From positions 1 to 22,682 of the IMG/VR virus record IMGVR_UViG_3300042321_003554: DNA of 22,682 nt; one strand, given 5' to 3'. Positions 1 through 6,775 of the stretch are shown here, one piece after another (position 1 is the stretch's first letter; each line of letters opens with the position of its first letter). This stretch comes from a virus. A program made the translations under genes and the position numbers. The notes beneath the pieces were generated by a model. That model was not told where the DNA came from, did not search any database, and saw nothing but the letters and a program-made list of their open reading frames with translations.

Positions 1-977
1 ACGGCGCCGCCATGCCGGCGCGCTCGGCGATCGCCCGCGCCGAGGGCGAGGACGAGGCCGAGTCGTCCCTGTTCGACGACCTGCTGGCCTCCATCGGAAC
101 CGCCATCGGGGCCGAACTGCTCGCGTCGTTGATCTCAGCCCTGACGGCTTCGAAGAAGCCGACCAGCGCCGCCGCCATGCTCGCGGCGCTCGGGCCGGCC
201 AGCACCAAGGCCGAGGCCGAGGCCGCGCTCGCCGCCGTGCTCGGCGCGCAGGCCAATCGGATCGACAACTGGTCGGGCAAGGTGGTCGACCTGACCACGA
301 AGCAGGCGTCGGCGCAGGCAACCGAGGACGCCAACCGGCGCAACGCCGACCCGAACCGGAACCCGGAGGACCCGGCCGAGTCGTGGTTCATCGAGAACGT
401 GGACGCCGGCGGCCGTGACGAGTGCGACGAGTGCTTCGACGAGTCGCGCAAGGGGTTCGTCGCGGTTGCGTCGGTGACGTCGTGGCCGGGCGAGCGCGTC
501 TGCGAGGGCCGGTGCCGTTGCGTGGCCGTCTGGCACACGGCGGCCGAGGTCGCGGCCGGGACCGCCGTGTCGCTCGCCGCCAACGGCAGGGCCGGCGACG
601 CCGCGCCGAACACGCGGGCGGACAAGTATGCCGACATCGACTTCTCGCCGCCGGCCGGCGTTCGAGCCGAGTGCCGCAAGGGCGTGGACTGGTACGAGGC
701 CGGCGAGGGCGGCGACGGGCTGAAGCCTGAGACGGTTCGCTGGGCGCGCAAGTTGCGCGACGGCGACGACATCACGCCCGCGAAGGCCCGCAAGATGCGG
801 GCGTGGCTCGCTCGCCACGAGGTCGACAAGGACGGAACCGGGTTCTCGCCGGGCGAGGACGGATACCCGTCGCCCGGCCGTGTGGCGTGGGCGTTGTGGG
901 GCGGCGACCCCGCGGTCGGCTGGTCCTCGAAGCTCGTCGACCGAATGGACGCGGCCGACGACGGAGGGGCCGAATAG
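1..977 (+). CDS. Mu F-like minor head / portal-fusion protein, C-terminal part (left-truncated)
   Basis: The reading frame is open to the left edge of the window; the first ATG is at 12, but nothing before it closes the frame, so the true start is probably upstream. The visible part is about 321 residues. An Ala-rich helical stretch (residues about 20-110, counted from the ATG) is followed by a cysteine cluster (CDEC near residue 137, then CEGRCRC near 165), which resembles the CxxC...CRC pattern of Mu gpF-type minor head proteins. The last 95 residues contain a PETVRWARKLRDG helix and a GYPSPGRVAWALWGGD motif, a module I recall seeing in other phage head proteins. Its place immediately before the prohead protease fits a portal or portal-adjacent role, with the protein acting inside or at the vertex of the procapsid. 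It could instead be the tail of a portal-MuF fusion. The head-protein assignment is fairly secure; the exact name is not. Confidence 0.6.
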   Translation, partial: GAAMPARSAIARAEGEDEAESSLFDDLLASIGTAIGAELLASLISALTASKKPTSAAAMLAALGPASTKAEAEAALAAVLGAQANRIDNWSGKVVDLTTKQASAQATEDANRRNADPNRNPEDPAESWFIENVDAGGRDECDECFDESRKGFVAVASVTSWPGERVCEGRCRCVAVWHTAAEVAAGTAVSLAANGRAGDAAPNTRADKYADIDFSPPAGVRAECRKGVDWYEAGEGGDGLKPETVRWARKLRDGDDITPAKARKMRAWLARHEVDKDGTGFSPGEDGYPSPGRVAWALWGGDPAVGWSSKLVDRMDAADDGGAE

Positions 978-1006
978 CCGCCGGGCTTGCGCCGCAGCGC
1001 CTCCGC

Positions 1007-1015
1007 TGCTACCCT
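1007..1015 (+). promoter_or_regulatory. Extended -10 promoter for the protease-capsid genes
   Basis: TGC-TACCCT reads as an extended -10 (TGnTAnnnT). A TTGCGC hexamer at 987-992 sits 17 bp upstream as a weak -35. A start near 1022 would give a leader of about 67 bases before the ATG at 1089. The -10 also lies in the loop of an inverted repeat (CCGCTG 1003-1008, CAGCGG 1025-1030). Assigned from pattern only. Confidence 0.4.
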
Positions 1016-1088
1016 TCGGGAAACCAGCGGAACGACCGCCCATCGAGGCGCCCGCGAACCACCAGACCGGCAACGGTCAGGAGTCGCC

Positions 1089-2624
1089 ATGTCGCTTTCC
1101 CTCGCATCCGTCGCCGCGCCCGACCTCACGCAGCCGGCCGAGATCGTCGACGGGCGCCGCACCTACCTCGTGCGCGCTCGTGTCCCGTTCGCGTTCTCCG
1201 CGCTCCTGACCGACGCTCGGGTCGAGGCCGCGGTCCGCGCGCCGCTGCCGACGATCGACGACGAGGGCGAGGGGCCGACCGACCCGACGAACCCCGGCGA
1301 GCAGAAGATCGTGACGAAGGCCGACGGCGAGGGCATGGCCGCCGAGGAGGACGACACCGATCCCGCGACCGGCGAGGGCGGCGAGATGATGCTGTACGGC
1401 GTCGCGTCCTCGACCGGCGTCGACACCTACGGCACCGAAATGTCGAAGCGCGCGCTCGACGGCATGGCCGAGCAGTTCTCGTCCGGCGAGGTCTGCTACC
1501 TGCCCGCGCACCCGTCGTGGAGCGGCAACGGCGGCGAGTGGGACTCCGTGATCGGCTACGTCACGAAGGGCGAGGTCGTGTCGTCCGCGGTCGAGAACGC
1601 GGCTGCTGCCACCGAGCCCGGCTTCGCCCTGCGCGTCGCGGTCGCCCTCGACGCCGACGCGCCGATGGCCGAGCGGCTGGCGAAGATGATCGGCCGCAAG
1701 AAGAAGGTCGGCCAGTCGATCGGAGGCTGGTTCACCGAGCTTCGGTACATCTACGCCGCCGACGCCGGCGAGTGGGACCCTCCGGAGCGCGTGATCATCG
1801 AGGGCGTGGAACTCGACCACCTTGCCGCCACGCGCCGCCCGTCGAACGGGGACTCGTGGATCGACGGGATGCGCTCTGCGATCTCCGCGTCGCACGACTC
1901 CGCGGTGGCCCGCGCCAAGGCCGCCGCGCCGAAGGTCGTCGCCGCCGAGGTCGAGCCGACCCCTGAACCCGTCGCGGCCGAGCCCGCTGACGAACGAAAC
2001 AATGCCGTACCCCTTGACACCGAGAACGCGCCGCGTCACGATTCGGATGACGACGCGGGAAGCGAAGGCCAGCGAGCCTCTCCCGGTGCCACGGACGGCG
2101 ACGTGCCTTCCACCAACACCGAGGAACTCAACATGACCCCCGAAGCTCTCCGCGCCCTCCTGACCGAGTCGCTCGCCCCCATCGCCGCCCGTCTCGACGC
2201 CGTCGAGGCCCGGACCGCCGTCGCCACGCCTCCGGGCGCCCGCGTCGCCGACCCGGTTGCCTCCCCGGTCGCCGATCCCAACGCCACCGAGGTCGCCGCG
2301 CTCCGCGCCCGCCTCGCGGCCTCCGAGGCCCGGACCGCCGAGCGGTACTTCGGCCGCAAGGGCCACGCTGGCGCCGGCTCCTTCGACCGCGCCGTGATCG
2401 AGGGCGTCGCCGAGCAGGTGGTCGAGCAGGCTCCCGCCCTCGCCGCCGTGGTCCGCTCCAAGGGCTTCGTCGACCGTCGGTCGGTGTCGCACTACGGCGC
2501 CACCATCGAGGAGCAGGTGTCGATGCGCGCTGCGCTCGAATCCGACCTGCACGCGCTGATCAACAGCGCCGTCGACGAGGGCGTGATCCGCGAGCCCGAC
2601 TCCGACGTCGGCTCGTGGTCCTGA
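1089..2624 (+). CDS. Prohead protease (S78-like) fused to a scaffold-like C-terminal domain
   Basis: 511 residues. I chose ATG 1089 because AGGAG lies at 1079-1083 and the protein homology begins after it; the frame itself extends further upstream. Residues about 95-260 look like an HK97-type prohead serine protease (U35/S78): a GVASSTGVDTYG start, a candidate catalytic His141 in LPAHPSW, Ser210 in VGQSIGGWF (the GxSxGF pattern of the family), and a closing ELDHLAATRRPSN at 241-253 that matches the usual LxEVSxVxxPAN segment. Residues about 270-348 are acidic and low-complexity. Residues 349-511 hold a predicted coiled coil (LRALLTESLAPIAARLDAVEA, split by a Pro-rich linker from a second heptad-like stretch) and a folded-looking end. 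The major capsid protein that follows has no long N-terminal delta domain, so this tail is the likely scaffold. An in-frame ATG at 2133 has its own ribosome site (separate entry). Confidence 0.8.
   Translation: MSLSLASVAAPDLTQPAEIVDGRRTYLVRARVPFAFSALLTDARVEAAVRAPLPTIDDEGEGPTDPTNPGEQKIVTKADGEGMAAEEDDTDPATGEGGEMMLYGVASSTGVDTYGTEMSKRALDGMAEQFSSGEVCYLPAHPSWSGNGGEWDSVIGYVTKGEVVSSAVENAAAATEPGFALRVAVALDADAPMAERLAKMIGRKKKVGQSIGGWFTELRYIYAADAGEWDPPERVIIEGVELDHLAATRRPSNGDSWIDGMRSAISASHDSAVARAKAAAPKVVAAEVEPTPEPVAAEPADERNNAVPLDTENAPRHDSDDDAGSEGQRASPGATDGDVPSTNTEELNMTPEALRALLTESLAPIAARLDAVEARTAVATPPGARVADPVASPVADPNATEVAALRARLAASEARTAERYFGRKGHAGAGSFDRAVIEGVAEQVVEQAPALAAVVRSKGFVDRRSVSHYGATIEEQVSMRAALESDLHALINSAVDEGVIREPDSDVGSWS
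2121..2135 (+). promoter_or_regulatory. Internal ribosome binding site and in-frame ATG for a separate scaffold product
   Basis: GAGGAA at 2121-2126 is spaced 6 bases from an ATG at 2133-2135 that is in frame with the protease gene (Met349). It would give a 163-residue protein starting exactly at the coiled-coil scaffold region. This mirrors the nested C/Nu3 arrangement of lambda. The site is seen; its use is inferred. Confidence 0.5.
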
Positions 2625-2657
2625 TCCAAACCAACTTCCACACTTCAGGAGCCTGCC

Positions 2658-3638
2658 ATGTCCCTCGATCAAATCTGGGCCGATCTCGACCCCCGCCGTC
2701 GCGCCGCCCTTCAGCGCACCCTCAACTCGTCCGGCGCCGGCTCCGTCCTGCTCCAGCCGAACGTCAACAAGATCGTCCAGCAGCTTTCGCTTCGGATGCT
2801 CGGCGTCCAGTCCACGCTCGACCGCAAGCCGGGCAGCGGACAGGCCGCGCTGATCAACCGTCGCACGCCCGGCACGACCGGCGGCGCTTGGGTCGCTGAC
2901 ACCGACTCGGGGACGGAGGAGACGGGCACCTACGCACAGGCGACCTTCACCTACCGCACCCTGCTCACCAAGGGCACCGTCACCCGCAAGCTGCAGGCCA
3001 CCGGCCGCACCTACGGCGACGTGCTCGCGACCGAGATGGTGAACAAGGCCGAGGACTTCGCGAACCTCCTCGAAAGCGCGCTCCTGATCGGCGACAACGC
3101 GGCGAGCGCGAACCAGATCAGCGGCCTGCTGACCCTGATCAACGCCGTCGCCGGGCAGGTCGTCGCGAACAGCACGCTCTCGGCGGGCTCCGCGCTCGTC
3201 CTGAGCAAGCTCGACGAGGCGATCGACGTGGTGCGCGGCGCGGGCAACCGTTCCGACCTCCGCATCTACGGCTCGCAGGCCGGGCTTCGGAAGCTGAACG
3301 CGGCCCTGCAGGCGCAGCAGCAGTTCGTCAACATGACCGAGATCGCCGGCGGCTTCCGCGTGAAGACCTACGACGGCATCCCGCTCGTGCCGACGACCTC
3401 GATGCCCGACAACCTGACGTGGAGCGGCTCCAGCCAGACCGCGTTCTCGGGCGGCACCACGACCTCGCTCGTGATCGTGAACACCCGGTACTGCTGGATC
3501 GAGGAACTCACCCCGATGTCGGTGCTCCCGCTCGCCAAGACCACGAGCCAGAACGACGCCTTCGAAATGTTCGTCGATCTGGCCTTGGTTTTGGCAAACT
3601 CCAAGGGAGCTTCCATCTTGGGCGGTATCTCGGTCTAA
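2658..3638 (+). CDS. Major capsid protein, HK97 fold
   Basis: 326 residues starting at ATG 2658 with AGGAG at 2647-2651. It forms the icosahedral shell. Position directly after protease/scaffold, length, and composition fit the phage_capsid family: a short N-terminal arm (residues 1-60), a GTTGGAWV...GTYAQATFTYRTL segment near 70-105 (E-loop/spine region), a long central helix (EDFANLLESALLIGD near 130-145), a typical A-domain stretch (YDGIPLVPTTSMPD near 240-252) and a C-terminal beta pattern with TRYCWIEELTPMSVLPLA and DAFEMFVDLALVLAN. There is no roughly 100-residue delta domain, so scaffolding must come from elsewhere, most likely the tail of the preceding gene. No clear promoter is seen in the 33-base gap before it, which suggests cotranscription with the protease. 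Confidence 0.85.
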   Translation: MSLDQIWADLDPRRRAALQRTLNSSGAGSVLLQPNVNKIVQQLSLRMLGVQSTLDRKPGSGQAALINRRTPGTTGGAWVADTDSGTEETGTYAQATFTYRTLLTKGTVTRKLQATGRTYGDVLATEMVNKAEDFANLLESALLIGDNAASANQISGLLTLINAVAGQVVANSTLSAGSALVLSKLDEAIDVVRGAGNRSDLRIYGSQAGLRKLNAALQAQQQFVNMTEIAGGFRVKTYDGIPLVPTTSMPDNLTWSGSSQTAFSGGTTTSLVIVNTRYCWIEELTPMSVLPLAKTTSQNDAFEMFVDLALVLANSKGASILGGISV

Positions 3639-3674
3639 ACCGCGCCGAACCGCTCGACGTTCGACAGTGGCCGG

Positions 3675-3694
3675 TATACAACCTCTCTCGGAGG
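3675..3694 (+). promoter_or_regulatory. Promoter and ribosome site for the HNH gene
   Basis: TATACA at 3675-3680 is a good -10. A start near 3687 would give a 13-base leader holding GGAGG (3690-3694), 5 bases before ATG 3700. The same short-leader geometry recurs at several other genes in the window. Confidence 0.45.
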
Positions 3695-3699
3695 TTCGT

Positions 3700-4527
3700 A
3701 TGCCGGCCACTCGCTCGTTGGAGGAACGGTTCTGGTCGAAGGTCAACAAGGACGGGCCGATCCCGACCGGCCACCCCGAATACGACGGGCTCGGACCGTG
3801 CTGGACGTTCAATGGCGGGACGGGGAACTCGTCGATCGCGCTGCCGATGGCGCACAAGCGCGGCCCCGACGAGCCGAAACGTCAACTCGCGTGGCGTTAC
3901 CTATGGGAGTCGATTCACGGGCCGATCCCGACCGGGCTGGTGATCCGGCACAAGTGCGACGGTGGAAAGCCGCCCGTCCTCTGCGTCAACCCCGATCACC
4001 TCGAACTCGGAACGCAGGCGGACAACTGTGACGACCGGTATCGCCGCCGGACGGCGCCGAACCGTCCGATCCTTTCGTCGATGGCCGAGGCGATGATCGA
4101 GCTTCACGCGCTCGGCGCGCCGGTCGAAACCATCGCCAAAGCCGCCAACGTCGAGCCCGCTGCGGTCAACCATGCGATCTACTCCGGCCGCTCCGGCGTC
4201 GCGCCGAAGGCCGTCCGCCGTGTGCCGCCGATCACGCCGGAGCAACTCGCCGACGTGGACGCCCGCCTCATGGCCGGGGCGACGCTCCGTCAGGCGTCGA
4301 TCGCGACCGGGATCAACTACACGCGCCTCGCGCGCGCCCTCGCGGCCCGCGGGACGCCCTACACCCGGAGGCCGTTTCTAAACGATCAGGAGCTTCTCGT
4401 CGCCCACGCGATGGCCGCCGAGGGGAAGTCCACGAACGCGATCGCGGTCGCGCTCGGGAAGTCGTGGCCGCAGGTCCGAAAGACCCTCGCCGAACACGGG
4501 ATCGGGCCGATCTTCACCCCGACCTAA
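3700..4527 (+). CDS. HNH endonuclease with C-terminal helix-turn-helix repeats
   Basis: 275 residues. ATG 3700 is preferred over the upstream in-frame GTG 3667 because GGAGG sits 5 bases before it. Residues 1-110 are an HNH domain: a SLEERFWSKV opening and PCWTF strand usual in free-standing phage HNH proteins, then His84 in IRHKCD, Asn97 and His100 in CVNPDHLELGTQADN, with Cys87 and Cys95 as likely zinc ligands. Residues about 125-275 contain three helix-turn-helix-like units (near 126-160, 180-215 and 225-270; for example GAPVETIAKAANVEPAAVNH and KSTNAIAVALGKSWPQVRKT) that would bind the target DNA. It probably nicks or cuts a specific DNA site and acts as a homing endonuclease; a role in DNA packaging, as for terminase-associated HNH proteins, is the alternative. 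It carries its own promoter and terminator, as an inserted selfish gene would. Confidence 0.8.
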   Translation: MPATRSLEERFWSKVNKDGPIPTGHPEYDGLGPCWTFNGGTGNSSIALPMAHKRGPDEPKRQLAWRYLWESIHGPIPTGLVIRHKCDGGKPPVLCVNPDHLELGTQADNCDDRYRRRTAPNRPILSSMAEAMIELHALGAPVETIAKAANVEPAAVNHAIYSGRSGVAPKAVRRVPPITPEQLADVDARLMAGATLRQASIATGINYTRLARALAARGTPYTRRPFLNDQELLVAHAMAAEGKSTNAIAVALGKSWPQVRKTLAEHGIGPIFTPT

Positions 4528-4548
4528 GCCCTCGGGCCGGTCGGAAGG

Positions 4549-4589
4549 AAGGGGCTCGGCGGGCGACCGTCGAGCCCCTTCGGCGTTTT
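4549..4589 (+). terminator. Rho-independent terminator
   Basis: A perfect 10-bp stem (4549-4558 with 4571-4580, AAGGGGCTCG/CGAGCCCCTT) with a 12-base loop is followed by CGGCGTTTT. It ends the HNH transcript and lies between convergent genes, so it may also stop the leftward gene at 4592-4909, though no good T run is visible on that strand. It is the clearest intrinsic terminator in the window. Confidence 0.7.
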
Positions 4590-4591
4590 GG

Positions 4592-4909
4592 CTACGCCGG
4601 CATGACGTTGACGCGGGCGTAGGTCAGTTCGTTGCCGACCTCGTCGGCCTTCCACCCGCTGCCCGCGCCGCGCGAGACGGGGACGGCGCGGAGGCGGATC
4701 ACCTTGACGCGGTCGGCGGCGGTGGCACTGGTCCCGCGACCGGCGCGCCAGCTACCGACGTCGCTTCCGATCGCGAGCACCCGGTAGGTGCCGGGGCGGT
4801 TGCGAATCCCGACCGTGTCGCCGACCGCGAAGGCGGCGCGGAACGCGACGACGGCGGCGACTTGGATCTTGATCTCGGCGAGGCGGGCGGCGAAGGTCGG
4901 GGTGGTCAT
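4592..4909 (-). CDS. Small leftward protein of unknown function, SH3-like beta core (island A)
   Basis: 105 residues, start ATG at 4909 with GGAGAA just upstream. I do not recognise it. Residues 1-30 are an amphipathic Ala-rich helix (FAARLAEIKIQVAAVVAFRA). Residues about 34-105 are beta-rich with a VGDTVGIRNRPGTYRVLAI stretch typical of small SH3/KOW-like barrels, then basic strands (DRVKVIRLRAVPVSRG). No signal peptide or membrane segment. It points against its neighbours and is driven by control cassette A, which is shared with four other leftward islands; this suggests a regulon of accessory (moron-like) genes. The beta-barrel reading is from sequence pattern only. Confidence 0.65.
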   Translation of the reverse strand: MTTPTFAARLAEIKIQVAAVVAFRAAFAVGDTVGIRNRPGTYRVLAIGSDVGSWRAGRGTSATAADRVKVIRLRAVPVSRGAGSGWKADEVGNELTYARVNVMPA

Positions 4910-5033
4910 CTTGTTCTCCGTGCGGGCTTGTTGTTCCTCCCCGCCCCATTCACCTATCCGGCTATCGGTTACGCGGTAGGGTGACGGGTGAAGAAACACG
5001 AAAAAAGTTTCGACGGCGGGCTACGCTCGGCCG
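4910..5033. promoter_or_regulatory. Divergent control cassette A
   Basis: Leftward half: ribosome site GGAGAA next to the gene start; leader hairpin GCGGG/CCCGC (4922-4926 with 4940-4944, 13-base loop); -10-like TAGGTG on the minus strand (4951-4956); inverted repeat CTATCGGTTAC (4962-4972) exactly 5 bp behind it. Rightward half: GGTAGGGT (4975-4982, possible second rightward -10), then a perfect inverted repeat CGAAA-AAAG-TTTCG (4999-5012), then TACGCT (5022-5027) six bases before ATG 5034. The same parts recur in the same order in cassettes B-E. Confidence 0.7.
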
Positions 5034-5558
5034 ATGCACGCTGAGCCCCTGCACTTCGTTCGCCACGCCTTCGGCTGGTTCGACTCCCGCGGCGAGGCCG
5101 TGATCCGCGTCCTCGAAATCGGGTCGCAGGACATCAACGGCTCGCCTCGGTCGGCGTCGCCCGGCACGGTCGCCAAGTGGATCGGGGTCGACGTGTTCGA
5201 CCGGCCCGGCGCCGATTGGGTCGGGCTCGCCCACGAGTTCCCGGCGAAGGGCTGGGACGGCGAGCCGTTCGACGCGCTGGTGTCGTGCGAGTGCTTCGAG
5301 CACGATCCGTTCTGGCGCGAATCCCTCACCGCCTGCGTTCCGCTCCTGCGGCCCGGCGGGCTGATCGCGATCACGGTGGCGACCGGCGACCGACCGCCGC
5401 ACGGGCAGGAGGCGGACACGCCGACGCCGGGGCACTACGCGAACGTGAGCAAGGCCGAACTCGTCGCCCACCTCGCCGCCCTCGGTTGCGTGGAGATCGC
5501 AGCGCAGGTCGAGCGGCAGAATCAGGACCTCTACGCTCGCGCCGTTCGCGGGGGCTGA
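5034..5558 (+). CDS. Class I SAM-dependent methyltransferase
   Basis: 174 residues. VLEIGSQ (residues about 25-31) is the SAM-binding motif I, WIGVDVFDRPGADWV (about 48-62) carries the acidic end of motif II, FDALVSCECFEHDPFW (about 81-96) is motif IV/post-I, and LLRPGGLIAITVATGDRP is the typical motif-V strand region. Short, of the Methyltransf_11 type, with no extra target-recognition domain, so the substrate is probably a small molecule, sugar or protein rather than a specific DNA site. There is no ribosome site; TACGCT ends six bases before the ATG, so a leaderless transcript is likely. It is separated from the main glycan block by the connector gene; linking it to sugar O-methylation is inference. 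Confidence 0.7.
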   Translation: MHAEPLHFVRHAFGWFDSRGEAVIRVLEIGSQDINGSPRSASPGTVAKWIGVDVFDRPGADWVGLAHEFPAKGWDGEPFDALVSCECFEHDPFWRESLTACVPLLRPGGLIAITVATGDRPPHGQEADTPTPGHYANVSKAELVAHLAALGCVEIAAQVERQNQDLYARAVRGG

Positions 5559-5561
5559 GCC

Positions 5562-5732
5562 GTGCTCGACCTCGTCCCTCGCCGCCCGCGCTTCGAAGGC
5601 CCGGTCGTCGTGTTCGTGGTCGCCGCCCTGACGGTCTACGCTCTCGGGTTCTGGCTCGCGTGGTCCGGTTTCGCGGCGCAGGAGCTTCTCGGCGACGAGG
5701 CCGCGGTCGAGGACACCGGGTTCGGCTGCTGA
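5562..5732 (+). CDS. Small single-span membrane protein
   Basis: 56 residues from GTG 5562, three bases after the methyltransferase stop. The basic N-terminus (LVPRRPRFEG, residues 4-13) is followed by one hydrophobic span (about 14-36, VVVFVVAALTVYALGFWLAW) and an acidic tail ending in Cys. The distribution predicts the N-terminus inside. No conserved motif recognised. It is cotranscribed with 5034-5558 and fills what would otherwise be a gap of 200 bases. Single-span proteins of this size in phages include holin-like and envelope-modifying proteins, but nothing here decides that. Confidence 0.5.
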   Translation: MLDLVPRRPRFEGPVVVFVVAALTVYALGFWLAWSGFAAQELLGDEAAVEDTGFGC

Positions 5733-5745
5733 CCGGGGCGGCCGT

Positions 5746-5757
5746 TACCCCGTCGGC
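5746..5757 (+). promoter_or_regulatory. Leaderless-type -10 before 5758
   Basis: TACCCC (5746-5751) lies exactly six bases before ATG 5758, with no ribosome site between. Same geometry as at 5034, 6776 and 16055. The last base is C instead of T, so weaker. Confidence 0.35.
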
Positions 5758-6165
5758 ATGGCTACCCCGATCGAGTTCCCCTGCCCTCGCTGTGGCGCCC
5801 GCGAGGGCGAACCGTGCTGGACGCTGACCGACGGCGCGATGCGGACGACGCCGCACGACGCCCGGCGGCGCAAGGCCGGCGAGCGCGTCGAGCGTCCCGA
5901 GCAGACCCGGAAGCAGGTCGACGCGCGGGAGGACGGGGCGCGGCACTTCATGGTCGCAGGCGCGCTGTCGAACCTTCGAGGCGTCATCGCGTGTCGGTGG
6001 GTCGACGGGTTCGACGAGGACGACCGGCGTGACCTCGTCACCGCGGTCGAGGCGCTTTCCCGGATCGACCAGCGGCGACGTGAGCGAAGGTTGATCCGCC
6101 AGAGCAACCGGCGGTTCAGGAAGGAGCAGGCGGTGGCGGCCGACCACGACGACCTGAACAGGTAG
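5758..6165 (+). CDS. Small zinc-finger protein of the phage/actinobacterial CPxCG type
   Basis: 135 residues. Residues 8-40 hold FPCPRCGAREGEPCW...HDARRRKAG: Cys9, Cys12 and Cys20 plus His33 form a likely zinc site. This CPxCGAxxGxxC...HxxR pattern is common in short actinobacterial and actinophage proteins thought to bind nucleic acid. The rest is helical and very basic toward the end (DQRRRERRLIRQSNRRFRKEQ), which suits DNA or RNA contact. The precise role is unknown. It lies among head-module genes but shows no structural-protein features. Confidence 0.55.
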   Translation: MATPIEFPCPRCGAREGEPCWTLTDGAMRTTPHDARRRKAGERVERPEQTRKQVDAREDGARHFMVAGALSNLRGVIACRWVDGFDEDDRRDLVTAVEALSRIDQRRRERRLIRQSNRRFRKEQAVAADHDDLNR

Positions 6166-6178
6166 CCGGCCGCCGTGC

Positions 6179-6196
6179 TACGCTTCGGGCGAGAGG
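6179..6196 (+). promoter_or_regulatory. Promoter with very short leader before 6204
   Basis: TGC-TACGCT (TACGCT at 6179-6184) with TGAACA (6155-6160) as a possible -35, 18 bp apart. A start at 6191 would put GAGAGG (6191-6196) at the 5' end of a 13-base leader. Confidence 0.45.
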
Positions 6197-6203
6197 TAGT
6201 CCC

Positions 6204-6731
6204 ATGCCCGAAGCCCAGCCGTCCGCAGCCGAGATCGTGAAGTCGTGGCCCACCGCGCCCGCGTGGAACCATGCCGTCGTCCACCCGACCGTCTCGCCCG
6301 ACGACACCCATTCGATCGCGGTGCCCTGCTACGACGAGTGCGTCGATTCCGTCGTCGCCATCCTCCCCGACGGCTCGCGCCGCCACGTCGCGTTCGTGCG
6401 CGAGGAGACGACCCGCACGTTCCTCTGGCGGCGAGGGTGGGTCGACCAGACCGAGGCGTTCAAGGCCCTGCTCGACGCCGAGGCTGCACGGGTCGAGGAC
6501 GCGGCGAAGGCCGACGGCACCAACGCCGTGCTCGACGACGCGCTCCTGCTTGCGATCCGCGGCTCCGACGCTCCGCGCGGCGTCACGTCCCTGTTCCTGA
6601 CCCGCGCGACGAAGCTCGGCGCGGCCGTGGTCGACGCGCGCCTCGCGGCCCTCGCCGCCGACGGTCGGATCGAGAAGGTCGGCGAGGGCGGCCCGGTCGT
6701 CCTGTTCCGCGAGCCGAAGCGCGCGGCGTGA
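6204..6731 (+). CDS. Protein of unknown function with a winged-helix-like C-terminus
   Basis: 175 residues; GAGAGG eight bases before the ATG supports the start. I do not recognise a family. Residues 30-80 are beta-rich (DTHSIAVPCYDECVDSVVAILPDGSRRHVAFVREE), 85-115 are an acidic helix, and 120-172 resemble a winged helix: a helix (TSLFLTRATKLGAAVVDARLAAL shape) and then a DGRIEKVGEGGPVVLFRE hairpin, as in many small DNA-binding wHTH units. It sits directly before the connector gene. It may regulate or be a minor structural protein; the evidence does not choose. Confidence 0.5.
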   Translation: MPEAQPSAAEIVKSWPTAPAWNHAVVHPTVSPDDTHSIAVPCYDECVDSVVAILPDGSRRHVAFVREETTRTFLWRRGWVDQTEAFKALLDAEAARVEDAAKADGTNAVLDDALLLAIRGSDAPRGVTSLFLTRATKLGAAVVDARLAALAADGRIEKVGEGGPVVLFREPKRAA

Positions 6732-6763
6732 CCGGGTAGGCAACTGGCGGCGGCCCGCCGTGC

Positions 6764-6775
6764 TACGCTCCGGGC
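6764..6775 (+). promoter_or_regulatory. Leaderless-type promoter before the connector gene
   Basis: TGC-TACGCT (TACGCT 6764-6769) is an extended -10 exactly six bases before ATG 6776, with no ribosome site. It matches the sequence and spacing at 5034 almost base for base. Confidence 0.5.

Noticed and set aside
12-977. ADP-ribosyltransferase or toxin role for the first gene
   Set aside because: No ART catalytic motif is visible; the Cys cluster and C-terminal module are better explained as phage minor head features.
2204-2340. Direct repeat of a 17-base string (2204-2220 and 2324-2340) inside the scaffold region
   Set aside because: It encodes the same EART turn twice within coiled-coil coding sequence; ordinary coding repetition explains it.
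1077-3857. A 926-codon open frame on the minus strand opposite the protease and capsid genes
   Set aside because: Composition is Gly/Arg/Val-rich without domains, and it lies fully antisense to two well-supported genes. It is a by-product of GC-rich third positions.
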